A DNA stretch of 64,000 nt, taken from positions 62,001 to 126,000 of the forward strand of contig NZ_JABURY010000019.1 in NCBI RefSeq assembly GCF_014489845.1, written 5' to 3'. This document shows positions 9,617 to 20,809 of the stretch, piece after piece. Position 1 is the stretch's first letter. The number at the start of each line of letters is the position of its first letter. Position numbers and translations under genes: made by a program. The notes below the pieces were generated by a model. The model was given only the letters and a program-made list of their open reading frames with translations, had not been told where the DNA came from and ran no database searches. The stretch comes from Frischella japonica. GTDB taxonomy: Bacteria; Pseudomonadota; Gammaproteobacteria; Enterobacterales; Orbaceae.

Positions 9617-11185
9617 ATGGAATGGATCATGGATCCAACAATTTGGATTGGTCTTTCGACTCTGATTGTTCTTGAAATCGTCCTCGGCATTGATAATATC
9701 GTTTTCATTGCTATTCTTACTGAAAAAGTTCCGCCAGAAAAACGCGATCATGCGCGTATTACCGGTTTATCTTTAGCATTAATTATGCGGATAATTCTGT
9801 TGATGTTTACTGGTTGGCTCGTTACATTAACCGATCCGCTTTTCACCCGATTTGGTATCACATTTAATGCGCGCCAACTGATTATGCTTGTCGGCGGTAT
9901 TTTCTTATTATTCAAAGCAACAATGGAGCTTAACGAGCGATTAGAAGGATCGGCACAAGAAAATGACCGACAAAAGAAAACCTCTCATTTTTGGACTGTC
10001 GTTGCACAAATAGTAATACTCGATGCAGTATTTTCTTTAGATTCAGTTATTACCGCTGTTGGCATTGTTGAACAAGTTCCTATTATGATAATCGCGGTCT
10101 GTATTGCGATGGTTATCATGATGTTAGCCAGTAAACCGCTAGCCTATTTTGTTAATTCTCACCCAACTATTGTTATTCTCTGTTTGAGTTTCTTGTTAAT
10201 GATTGGCTTTAGCTTAGTCGCTGAAGGTTTTGGATTTGCAATCCCGAAAGGTTATTTATATGCAGCGATTGGGTTTTCAATTCTCATCGAACTGTTTAAT
10301 CAAATTGCTATTTTCAATCGTCAACGTTTCCTTAATACTAAGCCGTTACGACAACGCACCGCTGAAGCAATTTTAAACTTATTAAAAGGCGATAACGAAG
10401 ATGAAGAACTCACCATCAATACCAGAGATAACGTAACTGAGAATAGTAAAAATACCGATGTTTTTAATGCGCAAGAATTGAGTATGGTCGAACGCGTTCT
10501 TGGTCTGGCCCAACGTTCAGTGAGTAGTATTATGACATCCAGACAGAATATCAGTATGATTAATATTAATGATAAACGTGACGATATTTGGCAAGAGATT
10601 AATGAAAACCAACATACACGGTTAATCGTCACTGATGATGCGTCAATCGATGAACCTTTAGGTATAATACAAGTAAATGATTTAGTTAAAGAAATTTTAA
10701 ATAATCAACAAAACTTTTCAATTGCAAAGTTGATTAAACAACCGCTTATTTTTCCAGAAACGATTTCATTATTAACGGCTTTAGAACAGTTTAAAACCGG
10801 TAAAACACATTTTGCATTTGTGGTTGATGAGTTCGGCTCAATGCAGGGCGTGGTATCCGTGACTGATGTCATGGAAACAATAGCTGGTGAATTCCCAACA
10901 GAAAATGATGAAGTTGATGCAAAACATGATATTCAATGTCAGGGAGAAGATTGTTGGATTGCTAATGGGTATATTCCACTTGAGGAGTTAGTACGCTTTG
11001 TTCCGATCGAATTAGACGAACGCCGAGAATATCATACCTTAGCGGGTCTATTGATGGAAAAATCACAACATATTCCAAGTGTTGGAGAAATCATTAAATT
11101 AGATGATTATCTATTTGAGATTCTAGAAATTGATAGCCATCGCATTGTTAAAGTTAAAATTAGTCATATCGCTCAACATCATTAA
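9617..11185 (+). CDS. yegH: TerC-family membrane protein with CBS and CorC/HlyC domains (YegH-like)
   Basis: About 522 residues from the ATG at 9617, chosen because [13 protein letters not shown] matches the YegH/YoaE N-terminus; an upstream in-frame ATG would add 11 non-conserved residues. Domains in order: TerC integral membrane domain (residues ~1-235, with [16 protein letters not shown] and [14 protein letters not shown] carrying the acidic pairs thought to bind metal), two CBS motifs (~300-425, SSIMTSR and [19 protein letters not shown]), and a C-terminal CorC_HlyC domain. The family is proposed to handle metal export or loading; the substrate is not known. The match to YegH is near full length, but YoaE is a close paralog. 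Confidence 0.9.
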   Translation: MEWIMDPTIWIGLSTLIVLEIVLGIDNIVFIAILTEKVPPEKRDHARITGLSLALIMRIILLMFTGWLVTLTDPLFTRFGITFNARQLIMLVGGIFLLFKATMELNERLEGSAQENDRQKKTSHFWTVVAQIVILDAVFSLDSVITAVGIVEQVPIMIIAVCIAMVIMMLASKPLAYFVNSHPTIVILCLSFLLMIGFSLVAEGFGFAIPKGYLYAAIGFSILIELFNQIAIFNRQRFLNTKPLRQRTAEAILNLLKGDNEDEELTINTRDNVTENSKNTDVFNAQELSMVERVLGLAQRSVSSIMTSRQNISMININDKRDDIWQEINENQHTRLIVTDDASIDEPLGIIQVNDLVKEILNNQQNFSIAKLIKQPLIFPETISLLTALEQFKTGKTHFAFVVDEFGSMQGVVSVTDVMETIAGEFPTENDEVDAKHDIQCQGEDCWIANGYIPLEELVRFVPIELDERREYHTLAGLLMEKSQHIPSVGEIIKLDDYLFEILEIDSHRIVKVKISHIAQHH

Positions 11186-11201
11186 TCTAATTTTCTGCGT
11201 C

Positions 11202-11220
11202 AGGGGCAACAAATGCCCCT
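11202..11220 (+). terminator. Stem-loop after yegH-like gene
   Basis: A 7-bp GC-rich perfect stem AGGGGCA / TGCCCCT with an ACAAA loop lies 17 bases after the stop. No U-run follows, so termination efficiency is uncertain. Confidence 0.5.
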
Positions 11221-11341
11221 TAGCGATATGATAACGAAACAATAAACAAAAATTTCAAAATATTTAAACCAATAACTAAAAAATACGCTAAAATAAATAT
11301 CGAAATTTTTTCATCCATGAACAACGCTAAATGAGGTGGAG

Positions 11342-13114
11342 ATGCACGATACTGGACCATTACTTGCTGCAATCATCGGTGGTATCGTTTTAGCCGCTAT
11401 TTTAGGTATGTTAGCCAACCGATTGCGAATTTCACCATTAGTCGGTTACCTTATTGCAGGTATTATTTTTGGTCCATCAACCCCTGGCTATGTTGCTGAT
11501 ACGGCGATCATAAGTCAATTAGCTGAGATCGGTGTAATTTTGCTCATGTTTGCGGTCGGCTTGCACTTCTCTATCAAAGATTTACTCACGGTAAAAGCTA
11601 TTGCTATTCCTGGTGCAATCACACAAATAGCTGTCGCAACCTTATTAGGGATGGGGCTATCGGCAATCATTGGATGGTCAATCATAACCGGTCTCGTTTT
11701 TGGTCTCTGTCTTTCAACCGCAAGTACAGTGGTTTTACTTCGTGCTTTACAAGAAAAAAATTTAGTTGAAAGTAAACGCGGTCGCATAGCGATTGGCTGG
11801 CTGATTGTCGAAGATATGGTAATGGTATTAACGTTAGTTTTATTACCCCCAATTGTTACTATGCTAAATAATAGTGATGATATCAATTTGTGGTATCTAG
11901 CAATGCAAATCACTAAAACTATCGGCTTAGTGATTATCTTCATTACTTTTATGATGTTAATTGGTAGACGATTAATCCCATGGTTATTAGCCAAAAGTGC
12001 CAGTACAGGATCAGAAGAATTATTTACCGTTTCAGTATTAGCGATTGCATTGGGTATTGCCCTAGCTGCGGTACAATTATTTGGAGCATCGTTTGCTTTA
12101 GGAGCCTTTTTTGCTGGAATGGCATTAACTGAATCGGAATTAAGTCACCGTGCTGGTAATAATATCTTACCGCTAAAAGATGCTTTTGCCGTGCTATTTT
12201 TTGTCTCGGTTGGTATGCTGTTTGATCCGCATATCTTAATTGAACACCCATTATCGACACTTTGCACCGTAGTTATTATTATTTTTGGAAAATCCATTGC
12301 AGCTTATTTTATCGTCAGATTATTTGGTAATAGTAAACGGACGGCTTTAACGATTTCTGCTAGCCTTGCTCAAATTGGTGAATTTGCCTTTATTTTAGCA
12401 GCATTAGGTAAATTATTAGCTGTGTTTCCTGATGATGCATATAGTTTAATTCTGGCTGGAGCAATAATCTCAATAGTGATTAATCCAATTATATTTAATC
12501 TGATTGAAAGATATTTATCGAAAACCGAAACCATCGTCGATAAAATGATTGATCCGATAGCGGTAATTAATCAACAAGTCCCTCAAAACCTAAAAGATCA
12601 TGCCATTCTAGTTGGTCATGGACGCTTAGGAAGCACTATTGCAGCACAATTAAAAAACCAAGATATCCCATTTGTGGTAATTGATAATTCATTATCACTT
12701 ATTGAACAATTGCGTCATGATCATATTGCCGCAGTATTTGGTAATGCATCTAATCATGAAATATTAGATATAGCGCAAATTAATACTGCAAAATGGTTAG
12801 TAATTTCAATGCCTAATGGCTATGAAGCGGGTGAAATTTGTTCACTTGCCCGAGAAGCAAGGACTGATCTTGCGATTTATGTTTGTGCTTTCTATGATGA
12901 TGAAGTGGAATATATTGTTGAACATGGTGCAACAGGGGTAATTACTGGTAAGCATGAAATTGCAAAACATATCCTAAATTTAATTAATCTTTCACCTGAT
13001 TCTTTGTCTTCGAATACTGAAAATATGGATAAAAAACAAAACATCAGCAAGAACAAAATGAACATTTCAATCAATGCTAACTTACCAGAAGGAAATGGCA
13101 GTCCAATCGAATAA
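11342..13114 (+). CDS. ybaL: Cation:proton antiporter, Kef/CPA2 type with TrkA-N domain (YbaL)
   Basis: Monovalent cation/proton antiporter of the CPA2 family with a cytoplasmic NAD-binding RCK regulatory domain. The membrane part (residues ~1-390) matches E. coli YbaL closely: LANRLRISPLVGYL, GWLIVEDMVMVLTLVLLP and FGASFALGAFFAGM. The TrkA-N domain (~415-530) opens with ILVGHGRLGS. The ATG at 11342 is preferred over an in-frame GTG six bases upstream because GAGG sits 5 bases before it and E. coli YbaL starts equivalently (MHH). The 590 residues exceed E. coli's 558 through a polar, Asn/Lys-rich tail of no recognised function. Confidence 0.93.
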   Translation: MHDTGPLLAAIIGGIVLAAILGMLANRLRISPLVGYLIAGIIFGPSTPGYVADTAIISQLAEIGVILLMFAVGLHFSIKDLLTVKAIAIPGAITQIAVATLLGMGLSAIIGWSIITGLVFGLCLSTASTVVLLRALQEKNLVESKRGRIAIGWLIVEDMVMVLTLVLLPPIVTMLNNSDDINLWYLAMQITKTIGLVIIFITFMMLIGRRLIPWLLAKSASTGSEELFTVSVLAIALGIALAAVQLFGASFALGAFFAGMALTESELSHRAGNNILPLKDAFAVLFFVSVGMLFDPHILIEHPLSTLCTVVIIIFGKSIAAYFIVRLFGNSKRTALTISASLAQIGEFAFILAALGKLLAVFPDDAYSLILAGAIISIVINPIIFNLIERYLSKTETIVDKMIDPIAVINQQVPQNLKDHAILVGHGRLGSTIAAQLKNQDIPFVVIDNSLSLIEQLRHDHIAAVFGNASNHEILDIAQINTAKWLVISMPNGYEAGEICSLAREARTDLAIYVCAFYDDEVEYIVEHGATGVITGKHEIAKHILNLINLSPDSLSSNTENMDKKQNISKNKMNISINANLPEGNGSPIE

Positions 13115-13187
13115 TTATTTGACTTTACTAAGTTATTTGTCATAGTAACGTCGCTTTATTTAATTTATTAATCAATTAGGTTTTAAT

Positions 13188-14522
13188 ATGACTCATCTGA
13201 AATCGAATAATCAGCAATCTTTATTTGAAAAAATATTTCAATTAAAAGAAAAAAAGACAACCGTAGGTACAGAATTTATCGCTGGATTCACGACATTTCT
13301 TACCATGGTGTATATCATTTTTGTTAATCCAACCATCCTTTCTGCTACAGGAATGGATAAAAATGCCGTATTTGTCTTAACCTGCCTTGTCACCGCATTT
13401 GCTAGCATTTTAATGGGTCTATTTGCCAATTTGCCCATTGCTTTAGCCCCAGCTATGGGCTTAAATGCTTTTTTTGCGTATGGGATCTGTATTGGCATGG
13501 GTTATTCATGGCAAGTCGGTATGGGGGCTATTTTTTGGGGTTCTTCAATCTTTTTCTTATTATCGATATTTAAAGTACGTTACTGGCTTATTTCCAATAT
13601 TCCGCATTGTTTAAGAATTGGGATTAGTGCTGGTATTGGATTATTTATTGCTTTTATGGGCTTTAAAAATATGGGTTTAGTGGTTCATTCTGAAGCTACT
13701 TTGTTAACCATTGGCGATATTTTATCTCTAAATGTATTACTTGGCGCACTGGGTTTCTTTATCATTATCATCTTAGCTGCTCGTAATGTTCATGCTGCGG
13801 TATTGGTTTCCATCGTTGTTGTCACGTTATTAGCACTTTACTTAGATCCGAATATTCATTATGACGGTATCATTTCTATGCCACCGGATATTTCAACTGT
13901 TGTTGGGCATGTTGATCTAACGGGTTCATTAAACTTAGGCATAATGGGAGTTATTTTTTCTATTATGATCGTGAGTTTATTTGATTCTTCGGGAACCATT
14001 CTAGCCGTTACCGATAAAGCAGGAATTGCCGATGAGCAAGGTCGTTTTCCTAAAATGCGCCAAGCATTATTAGTTGATAGCTTCAGCTCTTCATTAGGTG
14101 GTTTATTTGGTACATCATCAGTATTAACCTATATTGAAAGTACCGCCGGTGTTTCTGTTGGTGGTCGTACTGGTTTGACTTCTGTTGTTGTCGGTTTATT
14201 ATTTTTAATTGTTATCCTCTTTTCACCACTCGCCCACTTGGTACCAACTTACGCAACATCTGGAGCATTAATTTTTGTTGGCATTTTAATGGTATCGAGT
14301 TTAGTTAAAATTAATTGGCATGATTTAACCGAAGCTACGCCAGCATTCATTACCGCATTAATGATGCCTTTTGCCTTTGCTATTACCGAAGGCGTAGCAT
14401 TAGGTTTTATTTCTTACGTTATTCTTAAGTTATTTACTGGCAAATTTAAAGAGTTAAATATTTGTGTTATTGCGGTAGCAATTTTATTTATCCTCAAATT
14501 TGTCTTTATTGATCATCACTGA
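13188..14522 (+). CDS. adeP: Adenine/purine permease, NCS2 AzgA-like subfamily (AdeP/PurP)
   Basis: Proton-coupled purine base importer with about 14 membrane segments, 444 residues. Family landmarks are GFTTFLTMVYIIFVNP near the start, ALAPAMGLNAFFAYG (a substrate-binding segment), LFDSSGTILAVTDKAG, and GTSSVLTYIESTAGVSVGGRTGLT. It resembles E. coli AdeP (PurP) more than the GhxP/GhxQ guanine-hypoxanthine branch, as far as I can judge by eye; adenine specificity is therefore inferred. It has its own AGG-type ribosome site and is followed by stem-loops at 14534 and 14570. Confidence 0.88.
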   Translation: MTHLKSNNQQSLFEKIFQLKEKKTTVGTEFIAGFTTFLTMVYIIFVNPTILSATGMDKNAVFVLTCLVTAFASILMGLFANLPIALAPAMGLNAFFAYGICIGMGYSWQVGMGAIFWGSSIFFLLSIFKVRYWLISNIPHCLRIGISAGIGLFIAFMGFKNMGLVVHSEATLLTIGDILSLNVLLGALGFFIIIILAARNVHAAVLVSIVVVTLLALYLDPNIHYDGIISMPPDISTVVGHVDLTGSLNLGIMGVIFSIMIVSLFDSSGTILAVTDKAGIADEQGRFPKMRQALLVDSFSSSLGGLFGTSSVLTYIESTAGVSVGGRTGLTSVVVGLLFLIVILFSPLAHLVPTYATSGALIFVGILMVSSLVKINWHDLTEATPAFITALMMPFAFAITEGVALGFISYVILKLFTGKFKELNICVIAVAILFILKFVFIDHH

Positions 14523-14533
14523 TGCCATTTTTT

Positions 14534-14565
14534 CTATTTCTACCGTTAATAAACGGTAGAAATAG
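14534..14565. terminator. Perfect 14-bp stem-loop after adeP
   Basis: CTATTTCTACCGTT pairs perfectly with AACGGTAGAAATAG around a 4-base loop, 11 bases after the adeP stop. It is preceded, not followed, by a T-run on the + strand, so it may act as a 3'-end stabiliser or processing site as much as a terminator. Confidence 0.5.
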
Positions 14566-14569
14566 TGTC

Positions 14570-14607
14570 CATCAAAGCACAACATGCTGTTGTATTGAGG
14601 CTTGATG
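14570..14607. other. Second compound stem-loop downstream of adeP
   Basis: An outer stem CATCAAAGC / GCTTGATG with one bulge encloses a perfect inner hairpin ACAACA-TGC-TGTTGT. It lies 4 bases beyond the preceding stem-loop. Function unknown; with its neighbour it could form the 3' end of the adeP transcript. Confidence 0.4.
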
Positions 14608-14714
14608 CCTATTCCAGTCTATTACGTTTCTAGCATTAGAGTCTTATTTTAATGATACACTTTTGATAAATAATGATATGCAAATAATCAATCTCGATTA
14701 CCCATTTTATATAG

Positions 14715-14730
14715 TTTGATCTATTTCACA
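14715..14730 (+). promoter_or_regulatory. CRP-like site upstream of the xylA remnant
   Basis: TTTGA-TCTATT-TCACA matches the CRP consensus TGTGA-N6-TCACA at 9 of 10 half-site positions. It lies about 117 bases upstream of the relic xylA start, where a catabolite-repressed xylose promoter would be expected. Assignment is by motif only. Confidence 0.4.
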
Positions 14731-14846
14731 AAAAACAAAAATATATGCATATAGATTACAACATTTATAATCCCTCTAGACTACAATCAATCATGACAAC
14801 AAAACGATGATTTTACCAATTTACTAATGCCATTTAGAGGAATATT

Positions 14847-15320
14847 ATGAATGAAATTAGTTTAGGTTAAACGTTGGGCGAGAAGCGATATGTTTGATTC
14901 AAGATCAGTTAACGATTCTAAGTAAGCGAGTGCTGATCGGATACCAAATAACGTTGAAGAAAATACTTTGGATATGTTTGAATTAAAAACGCCGTTCTAA
15001 AACTGAGAATTTAATTTCAATTACTAAATTACGACGTCAAAGAGTGGATAAATATGATAGTTACAGCCATATCGCTACAATTGATACTATGGCATTAGTA
15101 TTAAAAAGGCTAAAAAATTTTAGCTGATAAAACATTCAATCAAAAATTAATCGCTCGTTATACAAGCAAGACTGAGAAAATAGGTTAAAACATTTTAGAA
15201 GGTAGGCTATTACTATAATAAATCGCACAATATTATTTACTACATGATCTCAATCTAAATGTTATAGCAGTAAACAAGAAAAATTAGAAAATCAAGTTAA
15301 CCTGTTTATTTTGGTCAGAC
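14847..15320 (+). pseudogene. xylA: Xylose isomerase remnant (C-terminal third, with stops and frameshifts)
   Basis: No long ORF exists here, yet successive frames recover the XylA C-terminus in the right order. IPNNVEENTLDMFEL (14940-14985) corresponds to FPNSVEENALVMYEIL. RRQRVDKYDSYSHIATIDTMALVLK (about 15031-15107) corresponds to [34 protein letters not shown] and ILEG follow, with a TAA where a glutamine codon is expected, and SSKQEKLENQVNLF (about 15267-15309) corresponds to SGRQEQLENLVNHYLF. Several in-frame stops and at least two frame changes break it, and roughly the first two thirds are missing. A relic start ATG with GAGG stands at 14847; its link to the remnant is inferred. Position immediately before xylB matches the enteric xylAB order. 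Confidence 0.85.
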
Positions 15321-15393
15321 TGTCTTTTATATAACAAGGAACAAGACAAATTAATATGTCGTTTTGTTCGCATAACTATAGTGGGGAAATAAT

Positions 15394-16851
15394 ATGTATA
15401 TCGGTATTGATTTAGGTACATCAGGCGTCAAAGTGATTCTGATGGATGAACAGCAAAACATTATAGCTTCCCATAGCGAAAAACTAACAGTATCGCGTCC
15501 TCATCCATTGTGGTCAGAACAAGATCCACAACATTGGTGGCAAGCAACAAATATCGCCATGTTGGCACTTAAACAGCAACATAATTTGCAGCCTGTAAAA
15601 GCAATGGGTTTAAGCGGGCAAATGCATGGCGCGGTATTATTAAATAAACAATCTCAGGTATTAAGACCTGCCATCTTATGGAATGATGGACGCAGCGATA
15701 CCCAATGTCATGAATTAGAAAAACAAGTGCCAACATCAAGAAAAATTACGGGTAACCTTATGATGGCAGGTTTCACAGCACCGAAACTTAAATGGATACA
15801 ACACAATGAACCTGACATTTTTACACAAATTGATAAAGTCCTCTTGCCTAAAGATTATTTACGTTTGAAAATTACTGGGCAATTTGCATCAGATCTATCT
15901 GATTCAGCAGGCACAATGTGGTTAGATGTTGAAAAACGTGATTGGAATGATCCGTTATTAGAAGCCTGTGGTTTAACTCGACAGCATATGCCTACCCTAT
16001 TTGAAGGCAATCAAATTACTGGTTATGTCAATGATGATATCGCACAAAGTTGGGGAATCAACTCAATTCCTGTTATCGCTGGCGGTGGTGATAATGCAGC
16101 CGGTGCAATTGGTGTAGGACTTTTTCAACCTGGTCAGGCAATGCTATCACTTGGTACTTCTGGAGTTTATTTTGCCGTTACTGATCACTTTATTAGCCAA
16201 CCTGAACAAGCTATTCATAGTTTTTGTCATGCCTTACCCAACCGTTGGCATCTTATGTCTGTAATGTTAAGTTGTGCCTCTTGTCTTGATTGGGGGTGCC
16301 AATTATTGAAGCTAGAAGATGTTCCAACCCTATTATCTTTAATTGAAACTGAAGCATCCAATAATAAACCACCACTACACTTTTTACCTTACCTTTCTGG
16401 TGAAAGAACTCCTCATAATAATCCACAAGCGAAAGGTGTGTTTTTTGGATTAACTTATCAACATAGCCAAGTAGATTTAGCTAGAGCCATTCTATGTGGT
16501 GTAAGTTATGCCCTTGCTGATGGTATAGATGCCGTTAATCAGACGGGCGTTACACCCGAAAAAATTATGGTGATTGGTGGTGGTGCACGTAGCGCATATT
16601 GGCGCCAATTAATTAGTGATGTTTCAGGCTATACTATTGAATATTGCGAAGGTGGTGAAGTTGGGCCAGCTCTAGGCGCAGCAAAACTTGCGCAAATTGC
16701 TTGTCATCCCAATATTCCGTTGGAAAAACTATTAACGCCTTTACCCGTGATTCAAATTCATCAACCGAACATGATCCACAATCAATATCACCAACAACAA
16801 CGTGTAATATTTAGAAAACTATATCAACAACTTAAACCATTAATGGTATAA
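15394..16851 (+). CDS. xylB: Xylulokinase
   Basis: Phosphorylates D-xylulose to xylulose-5-phosphate for the pentose phosphate pathway. 485 residues (E. coli 484), intact, FGGY fold: MYIGIDLGTSGVKVIL carries the phosphate-binding loop, GQMHGAVLL and LWNDGR the sugar site, GGGDNAAGAIGVG and LIGGGARSEYW-like VIGGGARSAYW the C-terminal ATPase motifs. A strong GGGGA ribosome site lies 7 bases before the ATG. The upstream xylA is decayed, so this kinase may now serve xylulose from another source, or be on its way out. No xylose transporter or XylR is in the window. Confidence 0.96.
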   Translation: MYIGIDLGTSGVKVILMDEQQNIIASHSEKLTVSRPHPLWSEQDPQHWWQATNIAMLALKQQHNLQPVKAMGLSGQMHGAVLLNKQSQVLRPAILWNDGRSDTQCHELEKQVPTSRKITGNLMMAGFTAPKLKWIQHNEPDIFTQIDKVLLPKDYLRLKITGQFASDLSDSAGTMWLDVEKRDWNDPLLEACGLTRQHMPTLFEGNQITGYVNDDIAQSWGINSIPVIAGGGDNAAGAIGVGLFQPGQAMLSLGTSGVYFAVTDHFISQPEQAIHSFCHALPNRWHLMSVMLSCASCLDWGCQLLKLEDVPTLLSLIETEASNNKPPLHFLPYLSGERTPHNNPQAKGVFFGLTYQHSQVDLARAILCGVSYALADGIDAVNQTGVTPEKIMVIGGGARSAYWRQLISDVSGYTIEYCEGGEVGPALGAAKLAQIACHPNIPLEKLLTPLPVIQIHQPNMIHNQYHQQQRVIFRKLYQQLKPLMV

Positions 16852-16860
16852 TCATAATGA

Positions 16861-16895
16861 AGCAGGAACTGTTTATTATATGCTTTCCTGCTTTT
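16861..16895 (+). terminator. Rho-independent terminator after xylB
   Basis: The 8-bp stem AGCAGGAA / TTCCTGCT with a 16-base loop runs straight into TTT, 10 bases after the xylB stop. Confidence 0.7.
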
Positions 16896-17498
16896 CAGAT
16901 ACTTTGATAGCGCCGATTTTTCCTTCATAAATTACAAAGATATTTTTTTCATTATACTCATCTTAAATTCATTTTACGCAATCGATTGTGCTGGAGACCT
17001 GTCAAAATCACTAGCTTAAATCTAATTTCCTGTTACTAAACATGGATTACAATAACTCTATCTCATCAGTCAGCTCATATTTATAATGACATTATTAAGC
17101 ATGTAACCCAAGTCACATTAACTGAAATTCATAAATTTAAAACCAAATTTTATAATAATATAATACCAATCAATAAGTTATAGTAAAAAATAAATCATGA
17201 TATTTAACAATATCCCACATCCGTTTTTTATTGTCGTTAACCGACCGAAACCTAGCAAAGAAAATTGGAAATCGATTAAAACGCCGTTCAATAATTTTTT
17301 GGGGTTAATTAATAGCTCATACTGCCGACTTTAATAACTAGTATTTCAAACAAAAGCTGATAGTTACTTTTGCAAATTATTTACCACTAATTTTGGTCAA
17401 AAAATTTACCAAACCCTTCTAAAAAAGTAATATCGAAGATTTTCACTATATTTTTTAATAGATGATAAATAGTTTAATTAACCAACATAGGGTAATAC
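16896..17498. other. AT-rich intergenic region upstream of the str operon
   Basis: About 600 bases with no coding frame on either strand. I translated several stretches looking for eroded genes, prompted by the xylA remnant next door, and recognised nothing. Only the str promoter at its right edge is identifiable. Confidence 0.5.
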
Positions 17499-17527
17499 TT
17501 GACATTATGCCTCATCAGGACTAGAAT
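17499..17527 (+). promoter_or_regulatory. Sigma-70 promoter of the str operon
   Basis: A perfect -35 TTGACA and -10 TAGAAT are separated by 17 bases, about 104 bases before the rpsL start. This is the strongest consensus promoter I found in the window, fitting a ribosomal protein operon. Confidence 0.8.
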
Positions 17528-17615
17528 CTTGCGACCCAAATACTATATCTTACGGTATTATGGGTACAGTTGTTTTTACGTATCTAAAAAGTAGTTTTAA
17601 TTATTTATTAAATAA

Positions 17616-18005
<390 letters not shown>

Positions 18006-18100
18006 TGGTTCTCCGTTAAGTAAGGCCAAACTATATCATTCCATTTAACTCATTTGAGTTTTGGGTAAACCTGAAAAATTATTGAAAACGGAGTAATCCA

Positions 18101-18571
18101 ATGCCACGTCGTCACATTGCTGGTCAGAGAAAAATTCTACCTGATCCTAAGTTCAGTTCAGAATTACTAGCTAAATTTGTAAATATTTTAATGATAGATG
18201 GTAAAAAATCTGTCGCAGAATCAATCGTATATTCAGCTCTTGATACGCTTGCAGAACGCAGCGGTAAAGATCATTTAGCTGCTTTTGAAGTTGCACTAGA
18301 TAACGTAAGACCAACTGTAGAAGTTAAGTCTCGCCGTGTTGGTGGTTCTACATACCAAGTACCTGTCGATGTACGTCCTGTACGTCGTAATGCACTTGCG
18401 ATGCGTTGGATTGTAGAAGCTGCACGTAAACGTGGCGATAAATCAATGGCTTTACGCCTTGCGAATGAATTAATGGATGCTTTTGAAAATAAAGGCACTG
18501 CTGTGAAAAAACGCGAAGATGTTCATCGTATGGCTGAGGCTAATAGAGCGTTTGCACACTATCGTTGGTAA
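18101..18571 (+). CDS. rpsG: 30S ribosomal protein S7
   Basis: Primary assembly protein of the 30S head, 156 residues. [18 protein letters not shown] and the C-terminal [16 protein letters not shown] are the canonical ends. In E. coli S7 represses its own operon by binding the rpsL-rpsG intercistronic RNA; the 95-base gap here is long enough to hold such a site, but I did not resolve its fold. Transcribed with rpsL and fusA. Confidence 0.99.
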   Translation: MPRRHIAGQRKILPDPKFSSELLAKFVNILMIDGKKSVAESIVYSALDTLAERSGKDHLAAFEVALDNVRPTVEVKSRRVGGSTYQVPVDVRPVRRNALAMRWIVEAARKRGDKSMALRLANELMDAFENKGTAVKKREDVHRMAEANRAFAHYRW

Positions 18572-18680
18572 TCTTGCCACTGGTATTAAGTGGCTTGAAA
18601 TTAGACTGATAGCACATATCTACTGTCAGTCAACCTAAATGATATTTTATTAAGCAAACGATTCTAAATAGAGGATTAAT

Positions 18681-20786
18681 ATGGCTCGTACAACCCCTAT
18701 AGCACGCTACCGCAATATCGGTATCAGTGCACACATTGACGCAGGTAAAACGACAACTACTGAACGTATTTTGTTTTACACTGGCGTAAGTCACAAAATT
18801 GGTGAGGTTCATGATGGCGCAGCGACCATGGACTGGATGGCACAAGAACAGGAACGTGGTATTACTATCACCTCAGCAGCGACAACTGCATTCTGGTCTG
18901 GTATGGGACAACAATTTGAACCACACCGTATCAATATCATCGACACCCCGGGACACGTTGACTTCACCATCGAAGTTGAACGTTCTATGCGTGTTTTAGA
19001 TGGTGCAGTAATGGTTTACTGTGCGGTTGGTGGTGTTCAACCTCAATCTGAAACAGTATGGCGCCAAGCAAACAAATATAAAGTTCCGCGTATCGCATTT
19101 GTCAACAAAATGGACCGTATGGGTGCTAACTTCTTACGTGTGGTTGAGCAAATCAAAACACGTTTAGCGGCAGTACCTGTTCCATTAGTATTACCAATCG
19201 GTGCTGAAGAAGGCTTTACTGGTGTTGTTGATTTACTTAAACGTAAAGCAATTAACTGGAATGATTCAGACCAAGGTACAACCTTTACTTATGAAGATGT
19301 GCCAGCGGATATGGTTGAGCAAGTTGAAGAATGGCGTGCAAACTTGATTGAAGCTGCTGCTGAAGCTAACGAAGAGTTAATGGAAAAATACCTAGGTGGT
19401 GATGAGTTAACTGAAGAAGAAGTTAAAAAAGCACTACGCGAACGTGTACTTGCTAATGAAATCATCTTGGTAACATGTGGTAGTGCCTTTAAAAATAAAG
19501 GCGTTCAGTTCATGCTTGATGCCGTTATTGAGTATCTACCTGCACCAACTGATGTCCCTGCAATTAAAGGTGAATTACAAAATGGTGAACCAGCAGAACG
19601 TCATTCAAGTGATGATGAACCATTTGCTGCACTTGCATTTAAAATTGCAACTGACCCATTTGTTGGTAACTTAACCTTCTTCCGTGTTTACTCTGGTGTA
19701 GTTAACTCTGGTGACTCAGTGCTTAACTCAGTTAAGGATCGTAAAGAACGCTTTGGTCGTATCGTACAGATGCATGCGAACAAACGTGAAGAAATCAAAG
19801 AAGTTCGTGCGGGTGACATTGCAGCAGCAATCGGTCTTAAAGATGTCACAACTGGTGATACGCTTTGTGCTGAAAATTCACCAATTATTCTTGAAAGAAT
19901 GGAATTCCCTGAGCCGGTTATCTCGGTTGCAGTAGAACCTAAAACTAAAGCTGACCAAGAAAAAATGGGTATTGCTTTAGGTCGTTTGGCTAAAGAAGAT
20001 CCATCATTCCGTGTCTGGACTGATGAAGAATCAAACCAAACTATCATCGCTGGTATGGGTGAATTACATCTAGAAATCATCGTAGACCGTATGAAACGTG
20101 AATTTAACGTTGAAGCGAATGTCGGTAAACCACAAGTTGCTTACCGTGAAACAATTCGTACAACCGTTAAAGACATCGAAGGTAAACATGCAAAACAATC
20201 TGGTGGTCGTGGTCAATACGGTCATGTTGTTATCGACTTATATCCATTAGAAGCGGGTGGTGCTGGTTACGAATTTGTTAACGAAATCAAAGGTGGGGTA
20301 ATTCCTGGTGAATTTATTCCTGCAGTAGATAAAGGTATCCAAGAGCAATTGAAGTCAGGTCCTTTAGCTGGTTATCCGGTAGTGGATCTTGGTGTGCGTT
20401 TACATTTTGGTTCTTACCATGATGTCGACTCATCCGAAATTGCCTTTAAACTTGCCGCATCAATGGCATTTAAAGAAGGCTTCATGAAAGCTAAACCTGT
20501 ACTTTTAGAACCAATTATGAAAGTAGAAGTTGAAACCCCTGAAGATTATATGGGTGACGTTATCGGTGACTTAAACCGTCGTCGTGGTATGATCGAAGGA
20601 ATGGATGATACTGCAACAGGTAAAACTGTTCGTGCGCAAGTACCTCTTTCAGAAATGTTTGGCTATGCGACAGACCTTCGTTCACAAACACAGGGTCGCG
20701 CTTCTTACTCTATGGAGTTCTTGAAGTATAACGAAGCACCTTCAAACATCGTAACAGCAATTATTGAAGCCCGTAAAGCAAGATAA
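18681..20786 (+). CDS. fusA: Translation elongation factor G
   Basis: GTPase that drives ribosomal translocation and, with RRF, recycling. 701 residues. G1 AHIDAGKT, switch [10 protein letters not shown] and G4 NKMDRMGAN are intact; domain IV carries the [15 protein letters not shown] loop that enters the decoding site. GAGG precedes the ATG. It lies between rpsG and tufA in the usual order, and this single copy appears to be the housekeeping EF-G. Confidence 0.99.
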   Translation: MARTTPIARYRNIGISAHIDAGKTTTTERILFYTGVSHKIGEVHDGAATMDWMAQEQERGITITSAATTAFWSGMGQQFEPHRINIIDTPGHVDFTIEVERSMRVLDGAVMVYCAVGGVQPQSETVWRQANKYKVPRIAFVNKMDRMGANFLRVVEQIKTRLAAVPVPLVLPIGAEEGFTGVVDLLKRKAINWNDSDQGTTFTYEDVPADMVEQVEEWRANLIEAAAEANEELMEKYLGGDELTEEEVKKALRERVLANEIILVTCGSAFKNKGVQFMLDAVIEYLPAPTDVPAIKGELQNGEPAERHSSDDEPFAALAFKIATDPFVGNLTFFRVYSGVVNSGDSVLNSVKDRKERFGRIVQMHANKREEIKEVRAGDIAAAIGLKDVTTGDTLCAENSPIILERMEFPEPVISVAVEPKTKADQEKMGIALGRLAKEDPSFRVWTDEESNQTIIAGMGELHLEIIVDRMKREFNVEANVGKPQVAYRETIRTTVKDIEGKHAKQSGGRGQYGHVVIDLYPLEAGGAGYEFVNEIKGGVIPGEFIPAVDKGIQEQLKSGPLAGYPVVDLGVRLHFGSYHDVDSSEIAFKLAASMAFKEGFMKAKPVLLEPIMKVEVETPEDYMGDVIGDLNRRRGMIEGMDDTATGKTVRAQVPLSEMFGYATDLRSQTQGRASYSMEFLKYNEAPSNIVTAIIEARKAR

Positions 20787-20809
20787 TTATTTATATATAA
20801 ATAAAGTAA

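Noticed and set aside
16896-17498. Possible eroded gene upstream of rpsL
   Set aside because: Several frames were translated and none gave a consistent family pattern.
18271-18498. Antisense ORFs within rpsG, fusA, accD, tig and other core genes
   Set aside because: They mirror highly conserved genes on the other strand and lack their own ribosome sites.
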